Counted from the stretch's first letter, positions 9,814-20,799 are shown. The stretch: 64,000 nucleotides of DNA from Oleispira antarctica RB-8 (GCA_000967895.1 FO203512.1:2689350-2753349), one strand, 5' to 3'. Numbers and translations are program-made. The notes: generated from the sequence alone by a model not told the origin.

Positions 9814-10103
9814 AGTGAGCCCTCCGGCATTGCCAAATACAAACCGACAGAACTAATGACGCAAGCAATTAATAACCCCAACCATGCTTTGCCTGCTGTT
9901 TTTGTACCGAATACCCAGATAATAACCATGCAGTAAAATAAAAAACTTAACTGTAACGACAGTAAAACACTATCGACCTTTGGCATGGGCAGTAAATAGG
10001 ATATCAAGGTAGCCAGCAAATTACTTAGCACATAACCACCAACAATGGCGGCCATAGAACGGGAAAGTATACGCAAACCCATTTGTGATTTTATATTATT
10101 CAT
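9810..10103 (-). CDS. DUF3649-like small membrane protein
   Basis: A 97-residue three-helix membrane protein, paralogous to the protein at 6064-6342 through the SR-x-AAIVG start. It is coupled to the PepSY gene by an ATGA overlap. It sits 108 bases downstream of the TonB receptor stop on the same strand, so receptor and cassette are probably one iron-regulated unit. No direct function is known. Confidence 0.62.
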   Translation of the reverse strand: MNNIKSQMGLRILSRSMAAIVGGYVLSNLLATLISYLLPMPKVDSVLLSLQLSFLFYCMVIIWVFGTKTAGKAWLGLLIACVISSVGLYLAMPEGSL

Positions 10104-10211
10104 TTTTTTAACCAGATATTTGGTTTAGAAAAATTTTATTGAGAAAAGTGGATGAACTGGAATCAGTATGCTTCCACTCTGCCTCATAATTGCTTCCATT
10201 ATAAAAAATCT

Positions 10212-12401
10212 CTAGAATTCAATGATTGTTTTAAGATAGAAAGCTCGTCCTGGCCTCTGGACACCGTAGTGATCATAGAGTTTTTCATCGGTGATATTCT
10301 GGACTTCTGCGGTTATCGATGCCGTATATGAATAAATATCTTTTGTGTAAACCGTGGCTAAACTATGACTCTCTTGAATCGGAACAAAAATATCTGATTG
10401 CTCAGATCTGTGGCTATCCCATAAAAGCTCAAACCTGTCCACAAACCGATAATTCCAGTTCAGTCTAAGTTCGTCATAACCTGCAAATACACTCGTCCAT
10501 TTAAGGCCCACTTGTGTATTGAAAAAGGTATAAGGACGGTTGGGTATTTGCTCATTTTTAAATTGTGCAAATAATCCTTTGTCAGCGGTATTTATCAAAT
10601 CGAATTTCGTGTAATTAGCTTTTATGCTTAAAAATTCTTCAGGAGAGGCCCAAGATCCTGAGACTTGAAAGCCTTTCGATTCGACCGATGAAATATTTTG
10701 ATATTGTGATACGTTATTGACCGTCATTAAAAGAATGGCATCTTCAACATCACGAATAAATAAATTAGTACCTGCTTTCCAAGAGCCATAATCATTATTT
10801 AGCTCATTAATTTCTAACGATAGATTATAGTTGTTACTGTATTCTTCGCTCAGTTCAACATTAGCAATTACATTCTCTGCATTACCAAATACCTCTTTGA
10901 AACTAGGAAGACGAGTTGCCTGCTCATAGGAAGCTTTCCCGATTAGCCACTCGTAAAATTTATACCGAACTACATTCCCCCACCCCATTCGGTCAATACT
11001 TGAATCCAGCTTTTCCTTTATCTGAATCGCATCATTAAATTGAACGCTCTCTCGCTCCTGACTGTAATGTTTAACAAATAATTTATTTTGCAACTTATCG
11101 TCAAAAAAGTCGAAGGTGTAATTGATACCCGAGACCAAGCTGAGCATATCTCGGTCCGCGTCAACTAGATCAATATCATCATCTGCTAGATAATCATTTT
11201 TTGATGTCTGACTATGCCACGTAGGTGAAACTGAGAAATCTAAAGAATGATCTTCGGCTAACTTCCAACCTAAGTGAAAAATAGCATATTCATTATTACG
11301 CCAGTAAGTACAGTCGCAAGCAGTATCTATCTCACCAGGACTCGATCCTGGCGTAGTCACTTCCTCACCATTCCATAAATAAGAATAGGCCCCTACATCA
11401 AAGAAGTGTGATTTCATTTCTGAAATGCCAGCCGTAGCAGAAAGGAATAATTCGTCCGTAAATTGCTTTTTATATCGTAGATTCAATCCATACGTTTTAC
11501 GTTCACTGGTTACCTCTCCATAAACTTTGCTCATGGTCACATTATTTTGAATTTCTTTATAATATTCGCTGGTATATAAACCAATTTGAAACAAGTCTGC
11601 CCAACTCTGTTCGGTGTAACCAAAATCTACACTGGCGCCTTTCCCTTCGTAAGCATTATGAAAACGCTTCGCTTTATAAGGTTCTACTTCTCCCAACGCA
11701 GTTGGAATCGTTACATCTACCTCATAATTATTATCACTGTAATCATAAAAACCGTTAAAACGACTAAAGAAACCACTGTCGCCAGCATAATTAAGGATCA
11801 TAGTAGATCGGCTGGTATTAAAATCTCCCATCATATGAGAAATCGATCCGCCCGTGCCTCCGACCCCTTGATCAGTAATGAAATTTACAGCACCACCCAA
11901 CGCATCCGCACCCAGTTCGATAGGAACAACACCATGATAGATGTCAGCTCGTTGAATTAAATTAACTGGAATAGCGCCGATACCGAACGTATAAGCCGAC
12001 ATTTCAAGCGGAATATCATCGATAAAAAATCGAATTTGTTCATCTCTCAGACCATTAAGAGAGAAGCTCTCTCGCGATCCTAGCCCACCCATTCTCCTGA
12101 TACTGATTCCAGGCTCTCGGGATAAGACCTCACTTAAATCTACCGTCAATTTGTGATCAGCCCTTAAATCAATAACATCTACCGCTGCCGCTGATTGCTC
12201 TAGCACCATTGCCTCGTCCTTCACTCCGACGATGACAAACGTTTCAAGTTCTTTGATTTCATCGCTCGTTTCAAATTCTTCTATCTCTGCCCAAGCAAAA
12301 GACTGAATCAATAAAAAGGCCCCTATGCCTATTAACCGGCTTAGAAAATTAAAAAATTGAGTGGGCTTATGTGTTTTTAAACATGCAGATCGGCGGAACA
12401 T
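10212..12401 (-). CDS. TonB-dependent siderophore receptor, outer membrane
   Basis: A 729-residue TonB-dependent receptor. An N-terminal signal region with a hydrophobic stretch (residues ~21-38, ending AWA) is followed by a probable TonB box in ETFVIVG (~52). The plug domain contains LSEVLSREPGISIRRMGG (~90-107), LNGLRDEQIRFFIDDIPL and ADALGGAVNFIT (~165-175). A 22-strand type barrel ends in the canonical aromatic terminus IIEF. It imports a ferric chelate using TonB energy. Surroundings (PepSY cassettes, lipoprotein, Fur boxes) argue for a siderophore, and the absence of biosynthetic genes suggests a xenosiderophore. The ligand is not deducible. Confidence 0.92.
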   Translation of the reverse strand: MFRRSACLKTHKPTQFFNFLSRLIGIGAFLLIQSFAWAEIEEFETSDEIKELETFVIVGVKDEAMVLEQSAAAVDVIDLRADHKLTVDLSEVLSREPGISIRRMGGLGSRESFSLNGLRDEQIRFFIDDIPLEMSAYTFGIGAIPVNLIQRADIYHGVVPIELGADALGGAVNFITDQGVGGTGGSISHMMGDFNTSRSTMILNYAGDSGFFSRFNGFYDYSDNNYEVDVTIPTALGEVEPYKAKRFHNAYEGKGASVDFGYTEQSWADLFQIGLYTSEYYKEIQNNVTMSKVYGEVTSERKTYGLNLRYKKQFTDELFLSATAGISEMKSHFFDVGAYSYLWNGEEVTTPGSSPGEIDTACDCTYWRNNEYAIFHLGWKLAEDHSLDFSVSPTWHSQTSKNDYLADDDIDLVDADRDMLSLVSGINYTFDFFDDKLQNKLFVKHYSQERESVQFNDAIQIKEKLDSSIDRMGWGNVVRYKFYEWLIGKASYEQATRLPSFKEVFGNAENVIANVELSEEYSNNYNLSLEINELNNDYGSWKAGTNLFIRDVEDAILLMTVNNVSQYQNISSVESKGFQVSGSWASPEEFLSIKANYTKFDLINTADKGLFAQFKNEQIPNRPYTFFNTQVGLKWTSVFAGYDELRLNWNYRFVDRFELLWDSHRSEQSDIFVPIQESHSLATVYTKDIYSYTASITAEVQNITDEKLYDHYGVQRPGRAFYLKTIIEF

Positions 12402-12449
12402 TTCATACTACCTAGAGCTAAAGCCCAATAAATCATTTAATAAAGGGAG

Positions 12450-12468
12450 CGTAAATATAATCATTATT
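12450..12468. promoter_or_regulatory. Fur-like box, proximal to the receptor gene
   Basis: CGTAAATATAATCATTATT matches the 19-bp Fur consensus at 14 positions. It lies 49 bases upstream of the TonB receptor start, in the divergent gap 12402-12659. Confidence 0.5.
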
Positions 12469-12496
12469 TCCAGCAAATGCAATTGATAATACAACT

Positions 12497-12515
12497 GATA
12501 ATGGTTATCATTCAG
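12497..12515. promoter_or_regulatory. Fur-like box, second site in divergent gap
   Basis: GATAATGGTTATCATTCAG matches the Fur consensus at 14 of 19 positions, with the core GATAAT..TTATCATT well kept. With the site at 12450 it would cover the promoters of both the receptor and the divergent lipoprotein gene. Confidence 0.55.
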
Positions 12516-12659
12516 AATGCTTTGAAGTTAAAGCGGTGATTTCAAGTTATATTATTATTTAGCAAAGCATTAAAAATCTGATGTCTTCCTAAATATCAAT
12601 TGGAAAAACCACAAGCAACCAAAGCTTTTCCATGGAATTCATATATTTAGGAAACACGA

Positions 12660-13970
12660 ATGAAACTACGAAATTTAGTACCCTGCCTAGCCGCTAGCGT
12701 TCTACTAACAGCCTGTGGTGCAGATAACGATAGCAGCAGCAAAAATAGCGTTGGTCCTTTTGACCCAAGCGATCCAATTTATTTGGTTAAGAGTACTGCC
12801 TGGGTAACAGAAGCTGGGGTTTCCCTTCACTTTTTAACAAATACTCTTGATGAAGAAACGGTATTTGATACTAAAAAGGCTTTGGCGATACCAGAATACA
12901 CGGGGGTCGCTGTACCAGAAGGCGCTAACGCAGATAATGCATTCTATGTCGGCATGTACACATCCTCTGTATACCGCCGCTATGTAGTAAGCGATACGGG
13001 TAAAATAAGCCTTGATGATGAACTGGACTTTTCTGGTGTTTCTGGAGCAACTGGCCGCAACCTACTGCGTGCCACACAATTTATGTCACCTACAAAAGCC
13101 TATGCTCTAGACTTTGCTGGCCTTCAAATTATTGCATTTAACCCTACTGATATGACCCTCATCGATACTGATGAATCCACTGAAAAAATGGATACCATTT
13201 CACTAGCCAGCATTGAAGAAGAAGAGCTGCCAGGCACTTGGTCGGTTTTTCCAACTACAGATGGGGATCGCTTTGTTGCAACAATCGGTTTTTATGCTGC
13301 AGATGGGGCTGATACCGGTGTGACCAAATTGGTTATTGTCGATAGTAATGATGACAGTCTAGCCACAGATTCAGTAGACAATTGTAGTGCCGTAACAGGT
13401 GCAGCAAAAGACACTAATGGCAACATGTACTTCGCATCATATGATGAATCTGCGCTTGCACACGAACAAGGAACAGGCACTTACGCCCCTTGTATTATCC
13501 GTGTTCTTGCAGGTACGAATGAGTTTGACGATTCATATTTAATGAATATGCAAAATCTAACAAATAATGGCCGTATGGCGATGGGTGCTGTAACAGGTAA
13601 TGGCGATATTGCTTATAACCTAATTATGAGCGACGCTGGCCAAGCGATGGTGACAGATAAAACCTTAGGTAAGCATTTGCGTATACCCGTTTGGGAATTT
13701 CATAGCTTTGATCTAACCGACAGTAATGCAACGGCTACCAAAGTTGAAGGTGTTGTAAGTAGTGAAGGTGCGCAAGGGATTCCAGGCGGAACGATCAGCC
13801 GTATTCTTAATGGTTCTTTCAAGCATCATGAGCTAGGTGATATCACTTGGATGGCTCAAATTGATGTTGAAACAACCAGCTCAGTTTACAACTCTACCGA
13901 TCCAGAAACTTGGTCATTGATCACTAACACCGTTCCTGGTCAGATTGAATTTGTAGGTCGTCTAAGATAA
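12660..13970 (+). CDS. Iron-associated lipoprotein, possibly MxcI/DUF4374-like beta-propeller
   Basis: The 436-residue protein starts with a lipoprotein signal peptide ending LLTACGADND, where Cys19 is the lipidation site, followed by a Ser/Asn-rich linker. The rest is soluble and rich in beta strands, with repeats of the kind VVSDTGKIS, VIVDSNDDS and AAKDTNGNMYFAS that look like propeller blades. It is transcribed divergently from the TonB receptor with Fur boxes between. MxcI-like or DUF4374 lipoproteins occupy this position near siderophore receptors, and I propose that family from context. It is not certain from the sequence. Confidence 0.6.
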   Translation: MKLRNLVPCLAASVLLTACGADNDSSSKNSVGPFDPSDPIYLVKSTAWVTEAGVSLHFLTNTLDEETVFDTKKALAIPEYTGVAVPEGANADNAFYVGMYTSSVYRRYVVSDTGKISLDDELDFSGVSGATGRNLLRATQFMSPTKAYALDFAGLQIIAFNPTDMTLIDTDESTEKMDTISLASIEEEELPGTWSVFPTTDGDRFVATIGFYAADGADTGVTKLVIVDSNDDSLATDSVDNCSAVTGAAKDTNGNMYFASYDESALAHEQGTGTYAPCIIRVLAGTNEFDDSYLMNMQNLTNNGRMAMGAVTGNGDIAYNLIMSDAGQAMVTDKTLGKHLRIPVWEFHSFDLTDSNATATKVEGVVSSEGAQGIPGGTISRILNGSFKHHELGDITWMAQIDVETTSSVYNSTDPETWSLITNTVPGQIEFVGRLR

Positions 13971-13986
13971 GACCTCAGTTCAAATG

Positions 13987-14012
13987 AAGTGCGGCATTAG
14001 CCGCACTTTTTT
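13987..14012 (+). terminator. Rho-independent terminator of the lipoprotein gene
   Basis: Perfect 9-bp stem AAGTGCGGC/GCCGCACTT with an ATTA loop followed by a T run, 17 bases after the lipoprotein stop. Confidence 0.9.
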
Positions 14013-14261
14013 CATTCTCTTTTCGTATAAATTCATCCTCTACAATCTTAACCAACCTCAAGCAGCTCTGATAATCTCACAATACCCACTACTGCACTGA
14101 CATTTGACACGTATCGTACTCATCAATTTAAATATATCACTCATATCGAATTTATTGAGCACAGCATAAACCACACCGGTTAAGTTCGACCCTATAATTT
14201 GTAGTCATTGAATCATTCCCGCCTAATTAAACTTTCTCTTTAATTTTTTATAAGTAATGCA

Positions 14262-14295
14262 TAAAAAAGCACCCGTTGAAATTTCAAAGAGTGCC
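14262..14295 (-). terminator. Rho-independent terminator of the S9 peptidase gene
   Basis: Read on the minus strand, GGCACTC and GGGTGCT pair (with wobbles) around an inner TTGAAATTTCAA palindrome and are followed by TTTTTTAT. It lies 65 bases past the peptidase stop. The rest of the 13971-14359 gap (about 14013-14261) shows no gene that I can support. Confidence 0.7.
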
Positions 14296-14359
14296 TTATT
14301 AATAAGCTCTTATTTTAGTGCACATCTCGTGCTTTTATAAATCCATTAACTCGCTCTAT

Positions 14360-16321
14360 TCACTCAAAGTCCTGAGTATTGATAGGCTTTAAATGAGAAC
14401 CTAAAAACGCTTCAATGGCTTCAAACGTAGCCAGCCGATTCTCGTTAATACTAAGGTAGTGAGATCCATTTTTTAGTTCAATATACGTTGAATTCTTTCC
14501 TTGATTTTCCATTTCATCTTGCATATTTCGACTGTGCAATACTTGAACGCGTCGATCCTGATCCCCATGAATAAGCAATACAGGTTTCGTTATTTTATTA
14601 ACATTGTATAGAGGCGATCTCGCTTTCAGGTCACTTGCATTTGAACCAATTTGTTCTTTTATAATTTCGTTATTACTATACTTTAAATTGTTTCTTATGA
14701 GTAAATCCTGATCCATCACCCCAGCAAAACTGATCGCACATTGATAAAGATCCGGCGTTTTAACCAACCCCATTAAAGCTGCATACCCTCCATAACTAGC
14801 CCCTAAAATACAGATATTACCGGAGTCAGAATAATCTTTTTTGATGAGCCAATTTGTTCCATCTTCAATATCATCTTGCATGGCTAATCCCCATTTCTTT
14901 AGGCCAGCTTTCATGAAATCATGGCCGTACCCTGAAGAGCCCCTAAAGTTCATTTGTAAAATTGCATAACCACGATTCGCTAGAAACTGTGTCCAATAAT
15001 CAAAGCCCTCACCATCATAACTAATCGGGCCGCCATGTGGAAAAACGACTGTAGGATATTTTTGTCCAGACTTATGTCCAACGGGTAACGTTAGATAGCC
15101 TTCAATGGTTAAACCATCCCTTGCCTGATATGAAATGGGCTTTTTTTCTGCCATAAGTGCAGGTTTTAATTCAGGGTACTTACGAGCAATGGCCTTGATC
15201 GTTCCCTTTTTTCGATCAATAAAATAATACGTTCCGGCATGGGTATCACTGTAGGATAAATTCAAATAACGAGTTTCGTCTTTACTGACCGAATACAATA
15301 TATTGAAGGTATCAGGCATTGACTGATTAATACTGGCTTGCAACTTCTTGAATGATGGGTCCCAATAAGTATTTCCTTGGCCGTGATTAGAACTTATGCC
15401 AACGACCCTACCTCTCTTTTGAGAGTAGATAAGACTTCCATTTAAGTCATATCCATTTTTGTGGGCGACGAGTTCTTTTTTTAACTTCGAGTCTCTCAAA
15501 TCTACTTTGAAAATAGCGTTAAAATTATTATGCAATGCTTGTACGTAAAGAATATTTACATCCCTATCAAACCCTAACGGCCATACACCTTCATCACTGA
15601 ATGCTTCAAACTCCCATAGAGAGTTCCAATCTTGATCATCATTAAAACGATGGAGTATTTGGTAAGTAGAATCTTTTACCTGGGTTAATATTCGTACATT
15701 TTTCTGTCTATCAACCATCCAATGGCGAACATATTTTTTACTTCGTTGAACAGCCCTAACTTTCACCTCTTTTAGAGAAACCTTGAATAGCTTAGAACTA
15801 TTCCTAATGATGCCATCAAGCTCCATTAAAATATGATTCTCATCATCAGGTAACATATCGACAATTTTATTCTGAAACTGAGGAGTATATTCAAATCCAC
15901 TTATCAAATCTTTTGGCCAAACGTTTCTTACTTCTTTGGTGTCAATATTCAAAACCAGTAAACGTTTCTCAACACTTTTGGTCGCGTCTCTGTAGTCTGG
16001 AAAGTCACTGCTAATCAATATTTTATTGTTATTGGCCCAGCGGATCCAATCAAATTTAAACTTGGTATTATCCGTATGAAGAAGAGACTTGGTTTGATTC
16101 GTTTTAAGATCTAATACGGTTAAAACTGAAACAGTTTCATTCACTATAGTAGATCGAACAATAGAAGCAATACTTTCACCATTGGGAGACAATATCACAT
16201 GCTCTACTCCTGGCAGACTAGCAAATGCAGAAACAGGTAACGGCTCTACTAAAGCCAACGTTTTATTGAAATAAAATAAACAAATGAATATTAAAAATAT
16301 CTGTTTGAATCGTCCTTGCAT
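14360..16321 (-). CDS. S9 family prolyl oligopeptidase / acylaminoacyl-peptidase, exported
   Basis: A 653-residue serine peptidase with a hydrophobic N-terminal signal segment (residues ~7-24), so probably periplasmic. The first ~390 residues form a beta-propeller with short repeats. The C-terminal alpha/beta-hydrolase domain carries PHGGPISYDGEGFDYWTQFLANRGYAILQMNFRGSSGYG in split form (~415-460) and the triad Ser in GASYGGYAALMG (~510), Asp in HGDQDRRV (~587) and His in NGSHYL (~619). S9 enzymes cleave short peptides. It stands alone with its own terminator; the upstream gap 16322-16498 shows no clear regulatory site. Confidence 0.9.
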   Translation of the reverse strand: MQGRFKQIFLIFICLFYFNKTLALVEPLPVSAFASLPGVEHVILSPNGESIASIVRSTIVNETVSVLTVLDLKTNQTKSLLHTDNTKFKFDWIRWANNNKILISSDFPDYRDATKSVEKRLLVLNIDTKEVRNVWPKDLISGFEYTPQFQNKIVDMLPDDENHILMELDGIIRNSSKLFKVSLKEVKVRAVQRSKKYVRHWMVDRQKNVRILTQVKDSTYQILHRFNDDQDWNSLWEFEAFSDEGVWPLGFDRDVNILYVQALHNNFNAIFKVDLRDSKLKKELVAHKNGYDLNGSLIYSQKRGRVVGISSNHGQGNTYWDPSFKKLQASINQSMPDTFNILYSVSKDETRYLNLSYSDTHAGTYYFIDRKKGTIKAIARKYPELKPALMAEKKPISYQARDGLTIEGYLTLPVGHKSGQKYPTVVFPHGGPISYDGEGFDYWTQFLANRGYAILQMNFRGSSGYGHDFMKAGLKKWGLAMQDDIEDGTNWLIKKDYSDSGNICILGASYGGYAALMGLVKTPDLYQCAISFAGVMDQDLLIRNNLKYSNNEIIKEQIGSNASDLKARSPLYNVNKITKPVLLIHGDQDRRVQVLHSRNMQDEMENQGKNSTYIELKNGSHYLSINENRLATFEAIEAFLGSHLKPINTQDFE

Positions 16322-16527
16322 GACCCCACCCTAAAATTTAATAAATTAACTTAATCGAGTTGAATTCTAACACTTAGGGTTATAAATTTCCTTTTATTTA
16401 GACTCAAATTTCCTCAATAATACTAACTATAAATAGTAGAAATATTTAAAAAGAACAGAACACCAATTTAACCAAAACCTACTCATAAAATAGTTAACTG
16501 TAGTGGTCAACTAAATTTGGCCACGGT

Positions 16528-17717
<1,190 letters not shown>

Positions 17718-17916
17718 TCACCTCTATTTAGATGGCCAAAATCAATGTACCACTACACCACTGCTCTTTACTCAACATCATGAAGATAGACTATCACCAA
17801 AAGAAAAAACCAATAAACTTAATATCTCTCATATTGATAAAACTATAGCGCGCTATAACTATCTATAATAAGTAATGGGTTAGCATCAACGATAAAGATA
17901 AAAATTTTTTAATTAA

Positions 17917-18915
17917 TTACGAATATTGCGCGACCATTTCTTTCATTTGACTAATCACTTCATTCCGGAGTGATTCAGGTTCAATTACTACAATTCGACT
18001 ACCCAGACTAAGCACCCACCAGAGTAGATGCAGACTATCGGCCACCGTTGCTTTTAATATGAAAGAGTCTTCTTGATCTTCAATTATTTCTTGGTCCTCA
18101 CTCAATGGTGTTTCAAATAGGTGCCAACCTCGAACCTTCTTAATTCTTGCAACAAATTTTATATTTTCGGAATTTCTTAATATAGAAAAACCGCCTTGCT
18201 CGATATAAGATTTCACACTAATTCCTCGGCCAGCATCTGATATTTTAGCATCAAGAATAGTAACAGAGTTAAATCGACCTACTAAAAACTGCAATATACT
18301 TTCATGCTCACCACTAGTGCAAACAAGATAGGTTAACGATCCCTTTAGTACAATCCCCAATGGATTTAAATGGTACTCTCTCGCACTCTTTCCTCTAGCA
18401 CAATAATTAACCACAACCCTCTTCTCTTGCATAACGGCAGAATATAGTTTGTCAATTACATCATCATCAACCTCAGGGTTTTGAAAGGCTAATGAGTCGT
18501 GGACAATATGTATTTTATCTCGCCAACTAGCTACAGAGTTTTTTGATAATGATGACAGTTCTTTGTCGGCTTGCTTAAAATAAGGAGAAAGATACTCAGA
18601 AATAGACGATGGGAATAGTCCCTGAAAATTATTTTTTACTAAAGAAAGCATCAATGCCATTTCTAACGATAGATTTAGAATCGATTCCATTTTAATTTCA
18701 GAAAATGACCAGCGATAAGGTTTAGAATTCTCTACCGTGGTAATAGGAAAAAAACGACAAAGCGCATTAATATCGCGTTCGATGGTTTTTGCAGTCACGT
18801 CAAAACCATACTCCTTGATTTTATTATGAACTTCAGAAATAGTCGTTGATGCAGGAAGCTGCGGAATTAAAGCAAGAACCTTTATTTGTCGGATTACTGA
18901 ATCAACCACAAACAC
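17917..18915 (-). CDS. WYL-domain transcriptional regulator
   Basis: A 332-residue protein. Residues ~1-70 form a DeoR-like winged helix with VTAKTIERDINAL as recognition helix. A WYL domain lies at ~150-235 (VVVNYCARGKSAREYHLNPLGIV..YLVCTSGEHE), followed by a C-terminal WCX-like part. WYL proteins sense nucleic-acid or nucleotide ligands and often repress phage-defence loci. It is the promoter-distal gene of a minus-strand block with a nuclease (20-base gap), an FtsZ-like protein and a PcfJ-like protein, and may regulate them. A different subfamily from the regulator at 30166. Confidence 0.85.
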   Translation of the reverse strand: MFVVDSVIRQIKVLALIPQLPASTTISEVHNKIKEYGFDVTAKTIERDINALCRFFPITTVENSKPYRWSFSEIKMESILNLSLEMALMLSLVKNNFQGLFPSSISEYLSPYFKQADKELSSLSKNSVASWRDKIHIVHDSLAFQNPEVDDDVIDKLYSAVMQEKRVVVNYCARGKSAREYHLNPLGIVLKGSLTYLVCTSGEHESILQFLVGRFNSVTILDAKISDAGRGISVKSYIEQGGFSILRNSENIKFVARIKKVRGWHLFETPLSEDQEIIEDQEDSFILKATVADSLHLLWWVLSLGSRIVVIEPESLRNEVISQMKEMVAQYS

Positions 18916-18935
18916 CTCTTAAAATATATAATAGA

Positions 18936-19454
18936 TTAAACTGCGGCCCCATCGCTCTTCCCCCACCATGTACTAATACCTTGGGAAAAATTAAACACAG
19001 CAACATTGTCATTTTCTCTGTACCCATCAATGCTTTTTTGAGTCATACTCCAGTTCAAATTTTTATCTATTTTCTTGCTGATATCCTCAATATTTTCAAG
19101 AGAAGCAAGAGTTCCAGAAAATTCTCCTTCCGCATCTACAACAACGGCAAGGTAAGGCACTGCATCACCAAAATCTTGGCAAGCCTTTATTATTTTATCT
19201 TTATGGTCATCGTAATTATCTATTTTAACCCGCCCTGCTTTTTGGCCATAATTACGAGTACGGCCCTTAACAGAAATCCCCATATACTCGCCGCTTGGGT
19301 TTTTGGCAATAATATCAATGCCTGTATGATCAACCAGAGCACATTCAAATCCATTCCTAGATAATAAATACAATACTAGGGACTCAAAGAAATCCCCTGC
19401 AATTTTTGAATGACGACCACTTTTATTAACTGTTATTTCTGGATTATTGATCAT
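18936..19454 (-). CDS. PD-(D/E)XK-type nuclease-like protein
   Basis: A 172-residue soluble protein with the restriction-endonuclease fold signature. An early Glu in AGDFFESLVLYLLSRNGFECALV is followed by TGIDIIAKNPSGEYMGISVKGR (split as D-Ix12-S-V-K), the Asp plus x-V-K pattern of PD-(D/E)XK metal-binding sites (residues ~45-66). It resembles Holliday-junction resolvase-like and YraN-like nucleases in length. It sits between the WYL regulator and the FtsZ-like gene on the same strand. Nuclease activity is inferred from the motif, and it could equally act on RNA or be regulatory. Confidence 0.65.
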   Translation of the reverse strand: MINNPEITVNKSGRHSKIAGDFFESLVLYLLSRNGFECALVDHTGIDIIAKNPSGEYMGISVKGRTRNYGQKAGRVKIDNYDDHKDKIIKACQDFGDAVPYLAVVVDAEGEFSGTLASLENIEDISKKIDKNLNWSMTQKSIDGYRENDNVAVFNFSQGISTWWGKSDGAAV

Positions 19455-19551
19455 AACTGCCTGTATCGTTAAAAATATATAAAGTTAAGACTAGCCATAG
19501 TAATCATTTTCGCCAGTGGATCTTCAACAAACCTAATCTATGATTAGCCAT

Positions 19552-20511
19552 TTAGGATAAAAAATCTCCTAGCATAAAGATTGTCATGTTAATTTCATCT
19601 TTCATTGCTGGCTCAAGGTTAATTCCCATAATCAATTCAATATCTTTATCTGACTTATCTTCTAGGGCTTCACCAATGTCATATAAGGTTCCTAGATTAA
19701 AGCTACTCCCCGCCTCAATAAGCAAAATAGACCTGTTAGCTTGTGTAAAATCGAAGATCTCCAAAATTTCATTTTTTAAGGCTTGATCGATACTTATATC
19801 TAGACCTGCATTGCTCAGCTCAGAGCTACGACCGATAAACATACATCCTCCTGGCGAAAGAATGGTTTTCATATCAGCAAAATCAATATTAATTAGGCTA
19901 GTTGACGTAATTATGCCAATGAAATTGTCAATTAATGACGTGAGCTGTAAACCGACCTCTTCCATAATTTTCAATAATGGCGTGTTCGGTGAAAAATGCT
20001 GTAATACCCGCTTATTGGACAGCATCACAATAGCTACCTGCTCTTCCTTCAAGCGACTATAGGTTTCATGAGCAAACAGTGTTCTCTTCCTCCCTTCGAA
20101 TGGAAAAGGCATAACGGTAAAGCAAACTACAACTCTGCATTCTTGCTTAGCCACCTTAGCTATAATAGGTAGCGCTCCACTACCGACACCCCCACCCAGT
20201 CCCGCCACTAAAATGATCATGTCACTATTTTTAAAGCAATCTGCAATGAGCTGACTCGATTGTAAAGCGGCTTGACGCCCTTTCTCTGGATCAGCACCAC
20301 AGCCAAGACTTTTGGGGTTGTTACCCAGCCTTACTGTATGTGTCCAAATACCAGGTTCCAAACTATTCCCAGCACTGTCCATAGCAATAAAATCCACGGA
20401 GGTTGTTTTATGATGTATTTGAGTCAAAATATTTACACCAGCTCCCCCCACTCCTACAAGCTTTATACTAGGTAAGATTTCGCTCTCGACACTGCTATCT
20501 TCTAAAATCAT
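19552..20511 (-). CDS. FtsZ/tubulin-family GTPase paralogue lacking the C-terminal tail
   Basis: A 319-residue FtsZ homologue. It keeps the nucleotide-binding start KLVGVGGAGVNIL (~residues 17-29), a tubulin signature changed from GGGTGTG to GGGVGSG (~107), MPFPFEGRKR (~135-145) and the T7 synergy loop NIDFADMKTIL (~210), so GTP binding and assembly-coupled hydrolysis look possible. The protein ends directly after the second domain, with no flexible linker and no FtsA/ZipA-binding peptide, so it cannot be the cell-division FtsZ. It sits among defence-type genes, which suggests an accessory cytoskeletal role, sensing or inhibition of division, or an anti-phage filament. Confidence 0.85.
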   Translation of the reverse strand: MILEDSSVESEILPSIKLVGVGGAGVNILTQIHHKTTSVDFIAMDSAGNSLEPGIWTHTVRLGNNPKSLGCGADPEKGRQAALQSSQLIADCFKNSDMIILVAGLGGGVGSGALPIIAKVAKQECRVVVCFTVMPFPFEGRKRTLFAHETYSRLKEEQVAIVMLSNKRVLQHFSPNTPLLKIMEEVGLQLTSLIDNFIGIITSTSLINIDFADMKTILSPGGCMFIGRSSELSNAGLDISIDQALKNEILEIFDFTQANRSILLIEAGSSFNLGTLYDIGEALEDKSDKDIELIMGINLEPAMKDEINMTIFMLGDFLS

Positions 20512-20577
20512 GACGGCTTTAAGCCTTAGCGTTAATAGTATCCGCTAACATTAACTCAGTGATCAGACATAACATGT

Positions 20578-20799
20578 CTAATTAGTAGTAATTTCGTGAA
20601 TTATTAGGCAAAAGATTAGGTGTGAGGAAATCGGATATTCATCCGCAACCAGATAATTCCTAGCCTTGCGGATAACCACATTGTAGTTGTCAGTGAATTT
20701 AGCCACCGCTTCAAAGTCCATTAATCTATTTATAAATGGATGATTATCGTATCGATAACCTTCGAGCAATCTAGCTACCCACCATCTTACATTCATCAA
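20578..20799 (-). CDS. Small hypothetical protein overlapping the PcfJ-like gene end
   Basis: A 73-residue frame whose start (ATGATG at 20799/20796) overlaps the last 29 bases of the PcfJ-like gene. Such an overlap is common between co-translated genes. Composition is balanced (RWWVARLLEGYRYDNHPFINRLMDFEAVAKF), with no recognisable domain. The stop lies 66 bases before the FtsZ-like gene. Coding status is likely from position but unproven. Confidence 0.45.
   Translation of the reverse strand: MMNVRWWVARLLEGYRYDNHPFINRLMDFEAVAKFTDNYNVVIRKARNYLVADEYPISSHLIFCLIIHEITTN

Noticed and set aside
11586..11960. 124-residue plus-strand frame opposite the TonB receptor gene
   Set aside because: Antisense shadow of a well-supported receptor gene; no ribosome binding site or protein-like composition.
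19552..20511. FtsZ-like gene as the host cell-division ftsZ
   Set aside because: It lacks the C-terminal linker and partner-binding peptide, has a changed tubulin signature and is not next to ftsA/ftsQ or division and cell-wall genes.
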